Below are positions 9,002-19,668 of a DNA stretch of 64,000 nt, piece after piece. The stretch is from Limnohabitans sp. Jir72. Lineage in GTDB: Bacteria; Pseudomonadota; Gammaproteobacteria; Burkholderiales; Burkholderiaceae_C. How positions within the stretch are numbered: position 1 is the first letter of the stretch; each line of letters begins with the position of its first letter. Where the stretch lies: NCBI RefSeq assembly GCF_003063575.1, contig NZ_NESC01000003.1, positions 124,001-188,000 of the forward strand, read 5' to 3'. The translations under genes were made by a program, and so were the position numbers. The notes under the pieces were generated by a model. It ran no database searches. It saw only the letters and a list, made by a program, of their open reading frames with translations, and was not told the origin of the DNA.

Positions 9002-9358
9002 TCAGCCCTTGAGCCAGGGGCGCGAACCGCCCATCACATGCATGTGCAAATGGTGGACTTCCTGACCGCCTTCGGCACCGGTGTTGAGCACGATCCGGAA
9101 GCCGCCGTCCGGATAGGGCTTGCAGCCTTCTTGCAGCGCCAGCTTGGGCGCCAGCGTCATCATGTGCCCCATCAAACCTTCATGCGCGGGCGTCAAGTGC
9201 GCCATCGAGGGCACATGCAGCTTGGGAATGATCAGGAAATGCACAGGCGCCCAGGGCGAAATGTCATGGAAGGCGAAGACATGTTCGTCTTCGTGCACTT
9301 TGCGCGAGGGGATCTGGCCCGCGATGATTTTGCAAAAAATACAGTTGGAATCGCTCAT
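9002..9358 (-). CDS. hinT: HIT-family purine nucleoside phosphoramidase HinT
   Basis: The 118-residue protein carries the histidine-triad signature HHLHMHVMGG near the C terminus and the N-terminal CIFCKIIAGQIPS typical of HinT. The family hydrolyses AMP-lysine and other purine nucleoside phosphoramidates. It lies between a small membrane protein gene and tatA. Placement after hisE and before tatABC is a familiar arrangement in Burkholderiales. Confidence 0.94.
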   Translation of the reverse strand: MSDSNCIFCKIIAGQIPSRKVHEDEHVFAFHDISPWAPVHFLIIPKLHVPSMAHLTPAHEGLMGHMMTLAPKLALQEGCKPYPDGGFRIVLNTGAEGGQEVHHLHMHVMGGSRPWLKG

Positions 9359-9377
9359 CGTTCACACACTTTCGGAA

Positions 9378-9740
9378 TCACTCGGTCACAGGGCGTTGCG
9401 CATTCAGACGCACCATGCCCAGGACAATCCGGTACAAAAACCAGATGGAAATCAGCCCCCAAGCCACCCAGCCTGGGAACACGAAGAAAAACCACAGGGG
9501 CAAAGTGATCAGGTACAGCACCGCAGCCCAGAGCACCGTGCGGATGCGGAAGCTGAAGTGCGTGGCCTCCCAACCGCTGACGTCACCTTTTTTGACCAGG
9601 TCGATGATCAAGGCCACCACCAGCAAGGCTGGACCCATTTGCCCGCCCGGTGTGACTGCGCTGACCGCCACAATCAAGTGCAAGATGTAGCTGACCCAGC
9701 TGACGGTGAGGTTGTTGTCGTCGAACGATGGTGTGCTCAT
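9378..9740 (-). CDS. Small conserved inner-membrane protein (DUF4870-like)
   Basis: This 120-residue protein has three hydrophobic segments: about 14-29, 39-50 and a long 66-110 region that may hold two helices. The phrase VSWVSYILHLI near the N terminus, a short KKGDVSG loop and THFSFRIRTVLWA resemble DUF4870/COG3671 membrane proteins. No catalytic residues are recognisable. It sits tightly between hisE and hinT (9 and 19 bases). Its function is unknown; its constant place in this run may only reflect co-transcription. Confidence 0.75.
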   Translation of the reverse strand: MSTPSFDDNNLTVSWVSYILHLIVAVSAVTPGGQMGPALLVVALIIDLVKKGDVSGWEATHFSFRIRTVLWAAVLYLITLPLWFFFVFPGWVAWGLISIWFLYRIVLGMVRLNAQRPVTE

Positions 9741-9749
9741 GGCTGCAGC

Positions 9750-10124
9750 TTACTCGCCCAGACGCTCGCGCTCTTGCACTTTACGCAAGGCTTTTTCTTC
9801 CAAACCGCTCAGGCCTTCGCGGCGGGCCAGTTCATTGACCACATCCGCGGGCGTCAGGCCATAGTGCGCCAGCGCGATCATGCTGTGGAACCACAGGTCG
9901 GCCACTTCATAAACCAACTTGGCGGCATTGCCACCATGGTCCACATCCTTGGCGGCCATGACGGTTTCCGTGGCTTCTTCGCCGATTTTCTTCAAAAAGG
10001 CATCCGGCCCTTTGTGCAGCAAGCGCGCCACATAGCTTTTTTCGGGGTCGCCACCGTTGACCGCTTTGCGGCTTTCGATGATGGCGGCCAAACACGCCAG
10101 CGTGTCAGAAGTGTTGGTGGTCAT
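9750..10124 (-). CDS. hisE: Phosphoribosyl-ATP pyrophosphohydrolase
   Basis: HisE performs step two of histidine synthesis, removing pyrophosphate from PR-ATP. The 124-residue all-helical protein shows [20 protein letters not shown], the metal-binding [12 protein letters not shown] segment and [15 protein letters not shown], as in the MazG-like fold. It is separate from hisI, not fused as in enterobacteria, and starts three bases after the hisI stop. Confidence 0.95.
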   Translation of the reverse strand: MTTNTSDTLACLAAIIESRKAVNGGDPEKSYVARLLHKGPDAFLKKIGEEATETVMAAKDVDHGGNAAKLVYEVADLWFHSMIALAHYGLTPADVVNELARREGLSGLEEKALRKVQERERLGE

Positions 10125-10127
10125 GGC

Positions 10128-10517
10128 TTATTTGTAAATGGTTTCAGGGTCTTTGAGCACGGGATCGGCCGGGACCCAGTCTTCGCCTTGCAGGCTCTGG
10201 AAGAAGCAGCTGTGACGACCCGTATGGCAGGCAATACCGGGCTCATGCCCCAACTGAGTCACCTTGAGTAACACCACATCGCTGTCGCAATCGATGCGGA
10301 TGTCGTGCACGGTCTGCACATGGCCGGAATCCTCGCCCTTGAACCACAGTTTTTTGCGTGAGCGGCTGAAGTAAACGGCACGCTTGAGCTCGGCGGTTTT
10401 TTGCAGCGCTTCACGGTTCATCCACGCGAACATCAGCACATCGCCCGTCGATGCTTCTTGGGCAATGGCCGGCACCAGGCCGTGTTCATCCCATTTGATT
10501 TGATTGAGCCAGTTCAT
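10128..10517 (-). CDS. hisI: Phosphoribosyl-AMP cyclohydrolase
   Basis: HisI opens the adenine ring of PR-AMP. The family core is clear: [28 protein letters not shown], the metal-binding [11 protein letters not shown] and the zinc cysteines in [11 protein letters not shown]. From the ATG at 10517 the protein has 129 residues. A GTG at 10529, forming a four-base GTGA overlap with the hisF stop, would add four residues and is a real alternative. No Shine-Dalgarno separates the two. Confidence 0.94.
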   Translation of the reverse strand: MNWLNQIKWDEHGLVPAIAQEASTGDVLMFAWMNREALQKTAELKRAVYFSRSRKKLWFKGEDSGHVQTVHDIRIDCDSDVVLLKVTQLGHEPGIACHTGRHSCFFQSLQGEDWVPADPVLKDPETIYK

Positions 10518-10525
10518 GGTGGCGC

Positions 10526-11326
10526 TCACAGTCGGACAGAAATGCCGCGCTCGCGCATGCGCTGCTTGGCTTGTTGCACGGTGTATTCACCGTAATGGAA
10601 GATGCTGGCGGCCAGCACAGCATCGGCGCCGCCGATGCTCACACCGTCGGCCAGATGGTCGAGGTTGCCCACGCCACCCGAGGCGATGACGGGCACGCTG
10701 ACTGCGTCGCTCACGGCGCGGGTCAGTGGCAGGTCAAAGCCGCTTTTGGTGCCGTCGCGGTCCATGCTGGTCAGCAGGATTTCGCCTGCACCGTACTCGG
10801 CCATTTGGGTGGCCCAAGACACCGCGTCCAGGCCCACGTTTTTGCGGCCACCATGGCTGTACACGTCCCAGCCGGGGCCCATGGGCAGCCTGTTGGTACC
10901 AATGCGCTGCTCGTCTTCAGCGGTACGGCGCTTGGCGTCGATGGCGACCACGATGCACTGGGCACCGTATTTGGCAGAGGCTTCGCGGATGACTTGCGGG
11001 TTGGCAATCGCGGCCGAGTTGAAGCTGGTTTTGTCAGCCCCAGCGTTCAGCAGGCGGCGCACGTCTTCCACCGTGCGCACACCGCCGCCAACGGTCAGCG
11101 GAATGAATACTTGGCTGGCCACGGCTTCGATGATGTGCAGGATCACATCGCGCCCGTCGCTGGTGGCGGTGATGTCCAGGAATGTGAGTTCGTCAGCGCC
11201 CTGCTCGTTGTAGCGGGCTGCGATTTCGACCGGGTCTCCGGCGTCGCGCAGTTCGACAAAGTTGACGCCCTTGACCACGCGACCACCGGTCACGTCAAGG
11301 CAGGGAATGATGCGTTTGGCCAGCAT
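10526..11326 (-). CDS. hisF: Imidazole glycerol phosphate synthase cyclase subunit
   Basis: HisF is the (beta/alpha)8 barrel that joins ammonia from HisH to PRFAR, giving IGP and AICAR. Signatures are the N-terminal KRIIPCLDV with catalytic D11, the [11 protein letters not shown] phosphate loop, and the second half [17 protein letters not shown] with the second catalytic aspartate, then [11 protein letters not shown]. Length is 266 residues, slightly above the usual 253-258. It is separated from its partner hisH by hisA and a mutarotase gene. Confidence 0.96.
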   Translation of the reverse strand: MLAKRIIPCLDVTGGRVVKGVNFVELRDAGDPVEIAARYNEQGADELTFLDITATSDGRDVILHIIEAVASQVFIPLTVGGGVRTVEDVRRLLNAGADKTSFNSAAIANPQVIREASAKYGAQCIVVAIDAKRRTAEDEQRIGTNRLPMGPGWDVYSHGGRKNVGLDAVSWATQMAEYGAGEILLTSMDRDGTKSGFDLPLTRAVSDAVSVPVIASGGVGNLDHLADGVSIGGADAVLAASIFHYGEYTVQQAKQRMRERGISVRL

Positions 11327-11394
11327 GGAAATGGGTTTCGGTTTTGATGAATGTCGTCACTGCCAGCGCAGCACGGATAGCAAGGGCATGAACG

Positions 11395-12243
11395 TCACAC
11401 CACAGACAGGCGCTGTGCACCTTGCCAGAAATCGCCCGGTTCAATGCAGACAGGTTCATACACCTGCGCTGCTTCAACGCACAGCATGTGTTGCCAGCCG
11501 TCGGCAGGCATGTCGGCCAGCGCTGCGCATTTGGCGGCACCCGGGTTCCAGACCACGGTCTGCGCCCAATCCATGTCTTGTTCAATCGACAGTGTGTGAG
11601 GACCGTCTTGTAATTCATAGCCCATGGGAGCCGCAGAGTAAACGCGATCAAACTCACCCAGAAAACGCAACTCGGGCACCGCAGTGGCATGGCGATCCTT
11701 GACCGCATCCCATTCGGCTTGACCACCCAGGCCGAACAACCGTGCCTGCGCCACATCGCTGACCGCGAAATAAGTGTGCAGCGCCCCGGTAAAACTCAGC
11801 GGCTTGCTGTCGGTATTGCGCACTGCGAGGTCCACCTGCAATGCGTCGGCAGACAACTCAATCAACAAAAGCGCTTCAAAGGCCTGATCCCACCACTGCC
11901 GCGTCGATGCGCTGTCACTCAGCGCCAGCACCATGTGTGCCTTGTCGCCTTCCAGACGTGCAGGCTTCACGGTCCACGCCAGGTTGCGCGCAAAACCGTG
12001 CTTGGGCAAATCTCCACGCTGGTTGAATTGGGGAAAACAGATCGGGATGCCGCCACGGATGGCCGCATGACCATCCATCACGCTTTGCGGACTCAAATAC
12101 AGGCGCTCACGCCCACCAGCCACCCAGGACAGCACATGCGCACCGTGGTGCGCCACAACCACACGGTCACCCCCAGGCAGCTGCAACTCGGTCGCAGGCA
12201 GCCCCGCAAAAGAGATCTCGCGGCATGAGGCACCTGTGTTCAT
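11395..12243 (-). CDS. Glucose-6-phosphate 1-epimerase-like mutarotase (YeaD family)
   Basis: The 282-residue protein has the galactose-mutarotase fold pattern: VVVAHHGAHVLSW, the substrate arginine and histidine region GIPICFPQFN and KHGFARNLAW, then the catalytic-type histidine in GALHTYFAVSD and a late acidic motif. It most resembles D-hexose-6-phosphate mutarotase (YeaD). It has no known role in histidine synthesis yet sits inside the his genes between hisA and hisF. The ATG at 12243 starts three bases past the hisA stop; a TTG two codons earlier overlaps that stop as TTGA. Confidence 0.87.
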   Translation of the reverse strand: MNTGASCREISFAGLPATELQLPGGDRVVVAHHGAHVLSWVAGGRERLYLSPQSVMDGHAAIRGGIPICFPQFNQRGDLPKHGFARNLAWTVKPARLEGDKAHMVLALSDSASTRQWWDQAFEALLLIELSADALQVDLAVRNTDSKPLSFTGALHTYFAVSDVAQARLFGLGGQAEWDAVKDRHATAVPELRFLGEFDRVYSAAPMGYELQDGPHTLSIEQDMDWAQTVVWNPGAAKCAALADMPADGWQHMLCVEAAQVYEPVCIEPGDFWQGAQRLSVV

Positions 12244-12245
12244 GT

Positions 12246-12986
12246 TCAACCGTTCAATTCGTCAGCACGTTGCTGCGCCAGGGCGAAGTCCAGGTCACCC
12301 GAATACACGGCGCGACCGCAGATCACGCCCTCCACACCCTCGTCTTCCACCGCGCACAATTGCTCAATGTCGGCCATGTTGGACAGACCACCCGAGGCGA
12401 TCACGGGGATGGTCAGCGCTTGCGCCAGCTTGACGGTGGCGTCGATGTTGATGCCACTCAACATGCCGTCGCGGCCGATGTCGGTGTAGATGATGGACTC
12501 GACGCCCCAGTCTTCGAACTTCTTGGCCAGGTCCACCACTTCGTGGCCGGTGAGCTTGCTCCAGCCGTCCGTGGCCACTTTGCCGTCCTTGGCGTCCAGG
12601 CCGACGATGATGTGGCCACCAAATGCAGTGCAGGCGTCTTTCAAAAAGCCGGGGTTCTTGACGGCGGCGGTGCCGATGATGACGTAGCGCAGGCCGCTGT
12701 CGATGTATTTTTCAATCGTGTCCAGATCGCGGATGCCGCCGCCCAACTGCACCGGGATGTCGTCGCCCATGGCCTTGAGGATGGACTTGATGGCACCGAA
12801 GTTCTGCGGCTTGCCGGCAAACGCGCCGTTCAGATCCACCAGGTGCAAACGGCGTGCGCCTTTTTCGAGCCAGGTACGGGCCATGGCAGCGGGGTCTTCA
12901 CCGAAGGTCGTGGCTTGGTCCATATCGCCCTGCTTGAGGCGAACGCAGTGGCCGTCTTTGAGGTCAATGGCGGGGATCAGAATCAT
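12246..12986 (-). CDS. hisA: ProFAR isomerase
   Basis: HisA is the half-barrel-duplicated isomerase that opens the ribose of ProFAR. The catalytic D8 lies in [12 protein letters not shown], the first phosphate loop is [12 protein letters not shown] and the second catalytic region is [14 protein letters not shown], followed by [11 protein letters not shown]. Its length of 246 residues is standard. It follows hisH by 44 bases and is followed by the mutarotase gene. Confidence 0.96.
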   Translation of the reverse strand: MILIPAIDLKDGHCVRLKQGDMDQATTFGEDPAAMARTWLEKGARRLHLVDLNGAFAGKPQNFGAIKSILKAMGDDIPVQLGGGIRDLDTIEKYIDSGLRYVIIGTAAVKNPGFLKDACTAFGGHIIVGLDAKDGKVATDGWSKLTGHEVVDLAKKFEDWGVESIIYTDIGRDGMLSGINIDATVKLAQALTIPVIASGGLSNMADIEQLCAVEDEGVEGVICGRAVYSGDLDFALAQQRADELNG

Positions 12987-13030
12987 GGCGAGTTAAATGC
13001 AGGTGGGTTGAAAACGGCAGTGAAAACCAC

Positions 13031-13687
13031 TCAAGGCTGCCAGTGGAGGAAATTGCGGAACAAGGCCAGGCCCTGAGCCGCGCTTTTTTCGGGGTGAAAC
13101 TGGGTAGCAAAAATATTGTCACGGGCGATGGCGCAAGCAAAGCGGCCACCGTAATCGGTTTCGGCCGCGCTGTGCGCCGGGTTGGCCACTTGGGCATAAA
13201 AGCTGTGCACAAAATAGTACCAGCTGCCGTCGTCAATGCCGTGCCACAGCGGGTGCGCAGGCGTGGCGTGCCAAACTTGGTTCCAGCCCATTTGCGGCAC
13301 TTTGTAGCGGGTGCCATCGGGCTGTATCTGCCCGGCCAGCTCAAACTTGACCACGCGGCCGGGGATCAAACCCAGGCCCGGCGTGTCGCCTTCGTCGCTG
13401 TGGTCCAGCAGCATTTGCATGCCCACACACACACCAAACAATGGCTTGCTGGCAGCGGCTTCGAGCACGGCTTCCATCAACCCCGACTCGCGCAGCTCGC
13501 GCATGCAGTCGGGCATGGCGCCCTGCCCTGGCAAGACCACGCGGTGCGCGTCGCGCACGACTTGCGGGTCAGAGGTGACCGTGACCTCGGCGTGATCGAC
13601 GCTCGATGCGGCATGGATCACCGCCTGCGCCACCGAGCGCAGGTTGCCCATGCCGTAATCGACGACAGCAACGCGGTTGGTGCTCAT
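13031..13687 (-). CDS. hisH: Imidazole glycerol phosphate synthase glutaminase subunit
   Basis: This class I glutamine amidotransferase supplies ammonia to HisF. The triad is visible as C87 (GVCVGMQML) and the C-terminal H198/E200 (TQFHPEKS). The oxyanion segment [10 protein letters not shown] is at about 53-62. Its 218 residues are typical. It starts two bases after the hisB stop. Confidence 0.96.
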   Translation of the reverse strand: MSTNRVAVVDYGMGNLRSVAQAVIHAASSVDHAEVTVTSDPQVVRDAHRVVLPGQGAMPDCMRELRESGLMEAVLEAAASKPLFGVCVGMQMLLDHSDEGDTPGLGLIPGRVVKFELAGQIQPDGTRYKVPQMGWNQVWHATPAHPLWHGIDDGSWYYFVHSFYAQVANPAHSAAETDYGGRFACAIARDNIFATQFHPEKSAAQGLALFRNFLHWQP

Positions 13688-13688
13688 G

Positions 13689-14291
13689 TCAGAGGCTGCC
13701 TTTGGTGGAAGGGATCACACCGGCCGAGCGGGGATCGAATTCGAGCGCGGCACGAACAGCCCGTGCAAAGGCCTTGAAGATGGTCTCGCACTGGTGGTGT
13801 GCGTTGACACCTTTGAGGTTGTCGATATGCAGTGTGCACAGGGCGTGGTTCACAAAGCCCTGAAAAAATTCGTAAATCAACTGGGTGTCGAGTGAGCCCA
13901 ATGAGCCGGAGGTGAACTTCACCTCCATGTGCAGACCGGGCCGACCAGAGAAGTCCACCACCACGCGGCTCAAGGCTTCGTCGAGCGGCACGTAAGCATG
14001 GCCATAACGGCGGATGCCTTTTTTGTCGCCAATGGCTTGCGCAAACGCTTGGCCCAAGGTGATGCCGATGTCTTCCACGGTGTGGTGGCCGTCGATGTGC
14101 AAGTCGCCTTCGCAAGCGATGTCGAGGTCGATCAAGCCGTGGCGCGCAATCTGGTCCAGCATGTGGTCCAGAAAACCAATGCCACTGGCCAGCTTGGCCT
14201 GGCCCGTGCCGTCCAGGTTGAGGGCGACGCGGATGTTGGTCTCTGCCGTCTTGCGGGTCACATTGGCTGTACGGTCAGCAGTGAGGTTCAT
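13689..14291 (-). CDS. hisB: Imidazoleglycerol-phosphate dehydratase
   Basis: The protein is the monofunctional 200-residue form, without the histidinol-phosphatase domain fused in E. coli. Manganese-binding motifs are [21 protein letters not shown] and a matching repeat later ([20 protein letters not shown]). The ATG overlaps the hisC stop by four bases (ATGA), so translation is probably coupled. Histidinol-phosphate phosphatase activity must be encoded elsewhere. Confidence 0.96.
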   Translation of the reverse strand: MNLTADRTANVTRKTAETNIRVALNLDGTGQAKLASGIGFLDHMLDQIARHGLIDLDIACEGDLHIDGHHTVEDIGITLGQAFAQAIGDKKGIRRYGHAYVPLDEALSRVVVDFSGRPGLHMEVKFTSGSLGSLDTQLIYEFFQGFVNHALCTLHIDNLKGVNAHHQCETIFKAFARAVRAALEFDPRSAGVIPSTKGSL

Positions 14292-15373
14292 AAGGAGGCT
14301 TTCAAGGCGGCGAGGAGTTGGTCGTTTTCTGCGGCGGTGCCCACGGTCAGGCGCAAGCAGTTGGCCAACAATGGGTGCATTTTAGAAACGTTCTTGATCA
14401 GCACGCCATGGGCCTTCAGGCCGTCAAAGGTTTTGGCCGCATCGGGCACGCGGGCCAAGATCATGTTGGCCTCGCTCGGGAACGGCGTCACACCGGGCAA
14501 GGCGGCCAGTTCTTTCAGCAAACGGGTGCGCTGCTCGCGCAGGTCTTTGGCCTGGGCTGCAAACACCTCGGCATGCTCCAGCGCAAACAAAGCGCACTCG
14601 GCATTGAGCACGCTGATGTTGTAAGGCGGGCGCACTTTGTCGATCTCGGCCACCAAAGCTTTGGGGCCGATCATGTAGCCGAGACGCACACCGGCCAAGC
14701 CAAACTTGGACAGCGTGCGCATCAAGAGCACATGCGAGTGGCGTGTGATGCGGTCCATGTAGCTCTTGTTGGCAAAGGGCTGGTAAGCCTCGTCCATGAC
14801 CACCAAGCCGCCTTGTGCGCCCTGGGCCAGCACGATCTTCTCGATCGTCTCGTCATTCCACAGGTTGCCCGTGGGGTTGTTGGGGTAAGACAGGTAGACG
14901 ATGGACGGTTTGTGCTCGGCAATAGCGGCCAGCATGGCGGCTTCATCGAGTTCAAAGTCGGCCGTGAGCGGCACACCGTGGAAGGCCAAGCCTTGCAGCT
15001 GGGCGCTCATGGCGTACATCACGAAGCCCGGCAAAGGCGACAGGATGGACGCGCCAGGGACGTCGCATGCCATGGCCAGCAAAGAGATCAACTCGTCCGA
15101 GCCGTTGCCCAGCATGATGTCAAAGCCTTCGGGCATGCCTGCGTAACTTGCCAGCGCATGGCGCAGTTCGTTCACGCGCTCGCCGGGGTAGCGGTTGAGC
15201 GCCAAAGCGCCCAAGCGTTCGCCCAAAGCTTTTTGCAAATCAGCAGGCAAACGGTGCGGGTTCTCCATCGCATCGAGCTTGACCATGCCCGCCGAATCCT
15301 GGATGGCGTAGGCGTGCATGGACTGCACGTCCTGGCGGATGCGTTGCATGAGTTGGGGACTGACGTGGCTCAT
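14288..15373 (-). CDS. hisC: Histidinol-phosphate aminotransferase
   Basis: This class I/II PLP aminotransferase has 361 residues. The PLP lysine is K223 in [14 protein letters not shown], the aspartate that pairs with the pyridine nitrogen is D194 ([10 protein letters not shown]), and the substrate region SYPNNPTGN is at 162-170. The N terminus ([15 protein letters not shown]) fits HisC. It overlaps hisD and hisB by four bases each. Confidence 0.96.
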   Translation of the reverse strand: MSHVSPQLMQRIRQDVQSMHAYAIQDSAGMVKLDAMENPHRLPADLQKALGERLGALALNRYPGERVNELRHALASYAGMPEGFDIMLGNGSDELISLLAMACDVPGASILSPLPGFVMYAMSAQLQGLAFHGVPLTADFELDEAAMLAAIAEHKPSIVYLSYPNNPTGNLWNDETIEKIVLAQGAQGGLVVMDEAYQPFANKSYMDRITRHSHVLLMRTLSKFGLAGVRLGYMIGPKALVAEIDKVRPPYNISVLNAECALFALEHAEVFAAQAKDLREQRTRLLKELAALPGVTPFPSEANMILARVPDAAKTFDGLKAHGVLIKNVSKMHPLLANCLRLTVGTAAENDQLLAALKASL

Positions 15374-16722
15374 TGGGGATCTCGCATCGGGGGCACAGGG
15401 TTCAAACGCAACTCGGCGGCACGGGCGTGCGCTTGCAGGCCTTCACCATAAGCCAGCTCGGCAGCGATGCGGCCCAAGGGCTGCGCTCCGGTTTCGCTCA
15501 CTTCGATCAGGCTGCTGCGTTTTTGGAAATCGTACACACCCAGGGGCGAGGAGAAACGCGCCGTGCCGCTGGTGGGCAAAACGTGGTTGGGGCCAGCGCA
15601 ATAGTCGCCGAGCGACTCGCTGGTGAAGGCACCCAAAAAGATCGCGCCCGCATGGCGCAGCAGCGGCTCCCAGCGGTGCGGGTCGTGGCTGGAGACTTCG
15701 AGGTGCTCAGGCGCGATGCGGTTGCTGATGGCGCAGGCTTCTTCCATGCTGCGTGTGAGAATCAGCGCACCCCGGTCATTCAAGCTCTTGGCGATGATCT
15801 CGCGGCGGGGCATCTCGGGCAGCAGGCGGTCAATCGCGGCTTGCACCTCGGCGATGTAGACCGCATCGGGGCACAACAAAATGCTTTGCGCCAGTTCGTC
15901 GTGCTCGGCCTGGCTGAACAGGTCCATCGCCACCCATTCGGCGGGCGTACTGCCATCGGCCAAGACCAGAATTTCGCTGGGGCCCGCAATCATGTCGATG
16001 CCCACGGTGCCGAACACACGCTTTTTGGCGCTGGCCACATAGGCGTTGCCGGGGCCGGTGATCTTGTCCACCTTAGGGATGGTGGCGGTGCCATAAGCCA
16101 AGGCAGCCACGGCCTGCGCACCGCCCACGGTGAAAGCACGGCTCACGCCGGCCACACAGGCGGCGGCAAGCACCAGCGGGTTGCGCACGCCTTGAGGCGT
16201 AGGCACCACCATGATGATCTCCTGCACCCCAGCCACATGCGCTGGGATAGCGTTCATCAACACCGACGAAGGGTATGCGGCTTTGCCACCGGGCACATAG
16301 ATGCCCACGCGGTCAAGCGGCGTGACTTTTTGGCCCAACAGCGTGCCGTCTTCGTCGCGGTAGCTCCAGCTCTCGCCAGACGCTTTCTTTTGGGCTTCGT
16401 GGTATCGGCGCACACGGGCGGCGGCGGCCTGCAGGGCTTCACGCTGCGCAGCGGGCAGGCTGTCCAGAGCGGCTTGGAGTTCGGCTTGGGTGATCTCCAG
16501 CGCCTTCACGTCGGCGGCTTGCAGGCCATCAAAACGCTGGGTGTATTCCAGCACGGCGGCATCGCCACGTTTTTGCACATCGGCCAGGATGTCGGACACG
16601 CGCTGCTCGATGGCGGCATCGGTGTCGGCAGACCAATGCAGGCGCGCCGCGAAGGCCGCTTCAAAACCGGCGTCTGCCGTCTTCAGTTGCGAGGGTTTGG
16701 CCTGCAAGCCCAACGTGTCCAT
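15370..16722 (-). CDS. hisD: Histidinol dehydrogenase
   Basis: HisD catalyses the last two oxidations to histidine. Length is 450 residues. Visible family blocks are [47 protein letters not shown], the zinc/catalytic [13 protein letters not shown] and the C-terminal [20 protein letters not shown]. The start is close behind hisG (five bases) and the stop overlaps hisC. Confidence 0.96.
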   Translation of the reverse strand: MDTLGLQAKPSQLKTADAGFEAAFAARLHWSADTDAAIEQRVSDILADVQKRGDAAVLEYTQRFDGLQAADVKALEITQAELQAALDSLPAAQREALQAAAARVRRYHEAQKKASGESWSYRDEDGTLLGQKVTPLDRVGIYVPGGKAAYPSSVLMNAIPAHVAGVQEIIMVVPTPQGVRNPLVLAAACVAGVSRAFTVGGAQAVAALAYGTATIPKVDKITGPGNAYVASAKKRVFGTVGIDMIAGPSEILVLADGSTPAEWVAMDLFSQAEHDELAQSILLCPDAVYIAEVQAAIDRLLPEMPRREIIAKSLNDRGALILTRSMEEACAISNRIAPEHLEVSSHDPHRWEPLLRHAGAIFLGAFTSESLGDYCAGPNHVLPTSGTARFSSPLGVYDFQKRSSLIEVSETGAQPLGRIAAELAYGEGLQAHARAAELRLNPVPPMRDPQ

Positions 16723-16727
16723 GGCGT

Positions 16728-17369
16728 TCAGTCTTTCTTCACCGCACCGGCAAAGGCGTCGATGATGGCGCGGATAGGCGCTTGTTTGAGCTTGAGCGCG
16801 GCCTGATTCACGACCAGGCGCGAGCTGATGTCCATGATGCGTTCGACTTCAACCAAATGGTTGGCCTTGAGGGTGTTGCCTGTCGACACCAGGTCGACGA
16901 TGGCATCGGCCAAGCCCGTGAGGGGTGCCAATTCCATGCTGCCGTACAGCTTGATCATGTCCACGTGCACACCCTTGGTGGCAAAAAAGTCACGCGCTAT
17001 TGATGTGTATTTGGTGGCCACTTTCAGGCGCGAGCCAGTGCGCACCGCACTGACGTAGTCGTAATCGGCACGCACCGCCACGCTCATGCGGCATTTGGCG
17101 ATGTTCAGGTCCAGCGGCTGGTACAAACCTTGACCACCGTGCTCGATCAGCGTGTCCAGGCCCGTCACGCCCAGATCGGCACCGCCGTATTCCACATAGG
17201 TGGGCACGTCACTGGCACGCACCAGCACCACGCGCACGTTGGGCTGGTTGGTGGGCAAGATCAGCTTGCGGGATTTTTCGGGGTCTTCGAGCACCTCAAT
17301 GCCAGCGGCTTTGAGCAACGGCAAGGTTTCGTCAAAGATGCGTCCTTTGGACAGGGCCAGCGTGATCAT
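16728..17369 (-). CDS. hisG: ATP phosphoribosyltransferase, short form
   Basis: HisG commits ATP and PRPP to histidine. The 213-residue short form lacks the C-terminal regulatory ACT-like domain, so by family rule it needs HisZ for activity and feedback; no hisZ is present in this window. The catalytic/PRPP loop is seen in [18 protein letters not shown], and [15 protein letters not shown] is typical. Its ATG overlaps the murA stop by four bases. Confidence 0.95.
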   Translation of the reverse strand: MITLALSKGRIFDETLPLLKAAGIEVLEDPEKSRKLILPTNQPNVRVVLVRASDVPTYVEYGGADLGVTGLDTLIEHGGQGLYQPLDLNIAKCRMSVAVRADYDYVSAVRTGSRLKVATKYTSIARDFFATKGVHVDMIKLYGSMELAPLTGLADAIVDLVSTGNTLKANHLVEVERIMDISSRLVVNQAALKLKQAPIRAIIDAFAGAVKKD

Positions 17370-18631
17370 TTCACTCTTTCGATGTCGGCGCCCACGGCGC
17401 GGAGTTTGGCTTCCATGCGGTCGTAACCGCGGTCCAAGTGGTAAATGCGTTCGACCGTGGTTTCACCCTCGGCCACCAAACCTGCAATCACCAGGCTGGC
17501 CGAAGCCCGCAAGTCCGTAGCCATGACCGTTGCGCCCGAGAGTTTTTCCACGCCTTCGATCACCGACACCTTGCCGTCGATCTGGATGTGCGCGCCCAGG
17601 CGCACCAGTTCGTTGACGTGCATGAAGCGGTTTTCAAAAATGGTTTCGGTCACTTTGCTCGCACCTTGCGAGATGCAGTTGAGCGCCATGAACTGGGCCT
17701 GCATGTCGGTCGGAAAACCAGGGTATTCGGTGGTGCGAAAGCTCTGGGCCTTCAGGCGACCTTCGGATTGAACACGGATGAAACCTTCGCCCGCCTCGAT
17801 GGTGGCTCCGGCCTCGCGCAGTTTTTCGATGACGACTTCCAGATGGTCTGCGCGGCCGTGGCGCAGCACCACGTCGCCGCCTGTGGCAGCCACTGCACAC
17901 AAAAAGGTGCCCGCCTCGATGCGGTCGGCCACCACTTGGTGTTCGCAACCATGCAAGCGCTCCACACCCTGAATGCGAATGCGACGCGTGCCGTGACCTT
18001 CGATCTTGGCTCCCATCTTGATGAGCATCTCGGCCAAATCACCAATCTCAGGCTCTTGGGCGGCGTTTTCAAGCACTGTCTCGCCTTCGGCCAAAGCTGC
18101 GGCCATCATGAAGTTTTCAGTGCCCGTCACCGTCACCATGTCGGTCGTGATGTGCGCACCTTTGAGGCGTGTGCGACCCGCGGGCAAACTGGCCAGCATG
18201 TAACCGTGTTCGACCGTGATCTCGGCACCCATGGACTGCAAGCCCTTGATGTGCTGATCCACCGGGCGCGAACCAATGGCGCAACCGCCAGGCAATGACA
18301 CCTTGGCGTGGCCAAAGCGGGCCAGCAAAGGGCCCAGCGCCAACACCGAGGCGCGCATGGTTTTCACCAACTCGTACGGCGCTTCGGGGTTGTTCAGGCC
18401 ACCCGCATCCAGCGTGACGCGGCCGTCTTCGTGGTGCTCGGCCATCACACCCATGTTGCGGATCAGCTTGAGCATGGTGGACACGTCTTGCAGACGAGGC
18501 ACATTGGCCAGCGTGACAGGCTCGGCACTCAGCAGCGCAGCGCACAGTTCAGGCAAGGCTGCGTTTTTGGCTCCCGCCACATCGAGCGTACCTTGCAGGC
18601 GTTTGCCGCCGCGAATTTTCAGTTTGTCCAT
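17366..18631 (-). CDS. murA: UDP-N-acetylglucosamine 1-carboxyvinyltransferase
   Basis: MurA makes the first committed peptidoglycan precursor. K22 (AGAKNAALP) and the catalytic, fosfomycin-target cysteine C117 ([15 protein letters not shown]) are both present, so the protein should be fosfomycin-sensitive by that criterion. Length (421) is standard. The gene sits between ibaG and hisG; ibaG-murA linkage is widely conserved. Confidence 0.97.
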   Translation of the reverse strand: MDKLKIRGGKRLQGTLDVAGAKNAALPELCAALLSAEPVTLANVPRLQDVSTMLKLIRNMGVMAEHHEDGRVTLDAGGLNNPEAPYELVKTMRASVLALGPLLARFGHAKVSLPGGCAIGSRPVDQHIKGLQSMGAEITVEHGYMLASLPAGRTRLKGAHITTDMVTVTGTENFMMAAALAEGETVLENAAQEPEIGDLAEMLIKMGAKIEGHGTRRIRIQGVERLHGCEHQVVADRIEAGTFLCAVAATGGDVVLRHGRADHLEVVIEKLREAGATIEAGEGFIRVQSEGRLKAQSFRTTEYPGFPTDMQAQFMALNCISQGASKVTETIFENRFMHVNELVRLGAHIQIDGKVSVIEGVEKLSGATVMATDLRASASLVIAGLVAEGETTVERIYHLDRGYDRMEAKLRAVGADIERVK

Positions 18632-18665
18632 GGGTCAGTTCGGTCTGCGTTGAAGCCAGAAGGGG

Positions 18666-18908
18666 TCAGCGGGCTTGCGCTGCCCATTCGGCGGGCGTGT
18701 AGGTTTTCATGGACAGGGCGTGCACCTCGTCGGTGTGCATTTTCTGGCCCAGCGTGGCGTACACACGTTGGTGGCGGGCAATGAGGCGCATGCCTGTAAA
18801 GGCATCAGACACCACCACGGCGCTCCAGTGGCGGCCATCGCCATCCACCGTCAAATGTGTACAGTCGAGGCCTGCTGCGATGATGGCTTGAAGTTGCTCT
18901 GCGTTCAT
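18666..18908 (-). CDS. ibaG: BolA-family protein IbaG
   Basis: The 80-residue protein has the BolA/IbaG class II KH-like fold: AIIAAGLDCTHLTVDGDGRHWSAVVVSDAF, then RLIARHQRVYATLG and TDEVHALSMKTYTPAEW. The invariant histidine in HALSMK and the short length without a long variable loop favour IbaG over BolA. The family works with monothiol glutaredoxins in Fe-S handling. Its place next to murA and the mla genes matches E. coli ibaG. Confidence 0.9.
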   Translation of the reverse strand: MNAEQLQAIIAAGLDCTHLTVDGDGRHWSAVVVSDAFTGMRLIARHQRVYATLGQKMHTDEVHALSMKTYTPAEWAAQAR

Positions 18909-18912
18909 GGGC

Positions 18913-19668
18913 TCAGCTCCGGATTTTGTAGCCGGTGCGCAAAAGGTAAAGGGTCAAGCTGCTGACGAGGGCCAAGGCAGTGCCCACCACGGTCAGGCTG
19001 ATCCAAGGGGAGACATCGCTCTGGCCAAAAAAGCCATAACGGAATCCGTCGATCATGTAAAAAAACGGATTGAGATGGCTCAACTGTTGCCAGAAAGCGG
19101 GCAGTGAATGGATGGAATAAAACACGCCGGACAGGAAGGTCATGGGCATGATGATGAAGTTCTGAAAGGCGGCCATCTGGTCGAACTTTTCGGCCCACAG
19201 ACCGGCGATCACACCCAAAGAGCCCATCAGCGCAGCGCCCATGAATGCGAAAGCGAAAATCCACAAGGGGTAGATGAAATGGATGTCAACCATCCAGCCG
19301 GTGATAACCAACACGCCCAGGCCAACCGCCAAGCCGCGCACCACGGACGAGCCCACGTAGGCCACAAACCAACTTCGGTGCGACAGGGGCGTGAGGAGCA
19401 AAAAGACCAGACTGCCCATGATTTTGCTCTGCACCAAACTGGATGAGCTGTTGGCAAAGGCGTTTTGCAACACGCCCATCATGATCAGGCCAGGCAAGAG
19501 AAATGAGGTGTAGGCCACATGGTCATACACCTTGACATGGTCTTCTAGCACATGACCGAAGATCAGCATGTAGAGCACCGAGGTGAGCACGGGCGCTGCG
19601 ATGGTCTGAAAAGCGACTTTCCAAAAGCGCAGGACTTCTTTGTACAGCAGGGTTTGCCAGCCGGTCAT
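18913..19668 (-). CDS. ABC-2 type transporter permease (YadH-like)
   Basis: The 251-residue protein has six predicted membrane helices, beginning TLLYKEVLRFWKVAFQTIAAP and containing the ABC-2 block GVIAGLWAEKFDQMAAFQNFIIMPMTFLSG typical of YadH-type permeases. Its start overlaps the upstream ATPase stop by four bases (ATGA), so the two form one exporter. The substrate is unknown; position between mlaB and ibaG suggests an envelope role only by association. Confidence 0.88.
   Translation of the reverse strand: MTGWQTLLYKEVLRFWKVAFQTIAAPVLTSVLYMLIFGHVLEDHVKVYDHVAYTSFLLPGLIMMGVLQNAFANSSSSLVQSKIMGSLVFLLLTPLSHRSWFVAYVGSSVVRGLAVGLGVLVITGWMVDIHFIYPLWIFAFAFMGAALMGSLGVIAGLWAEKFDQMAAFQNFIIMPMTFLSGVFYSIHSLPAFWQQLSHLNPFFYMIDGFRYGFFGQSDVSPWISLTVVGTALALVSSLTLYLLRTGYKIRS

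Noticed and set aside
18640..18675. AGGGGTCAGCGG near the ibaG stop as another REP copy
   Set aside because: Only the GGGGTCAG core matches and there is no inverted partner; probably chance.
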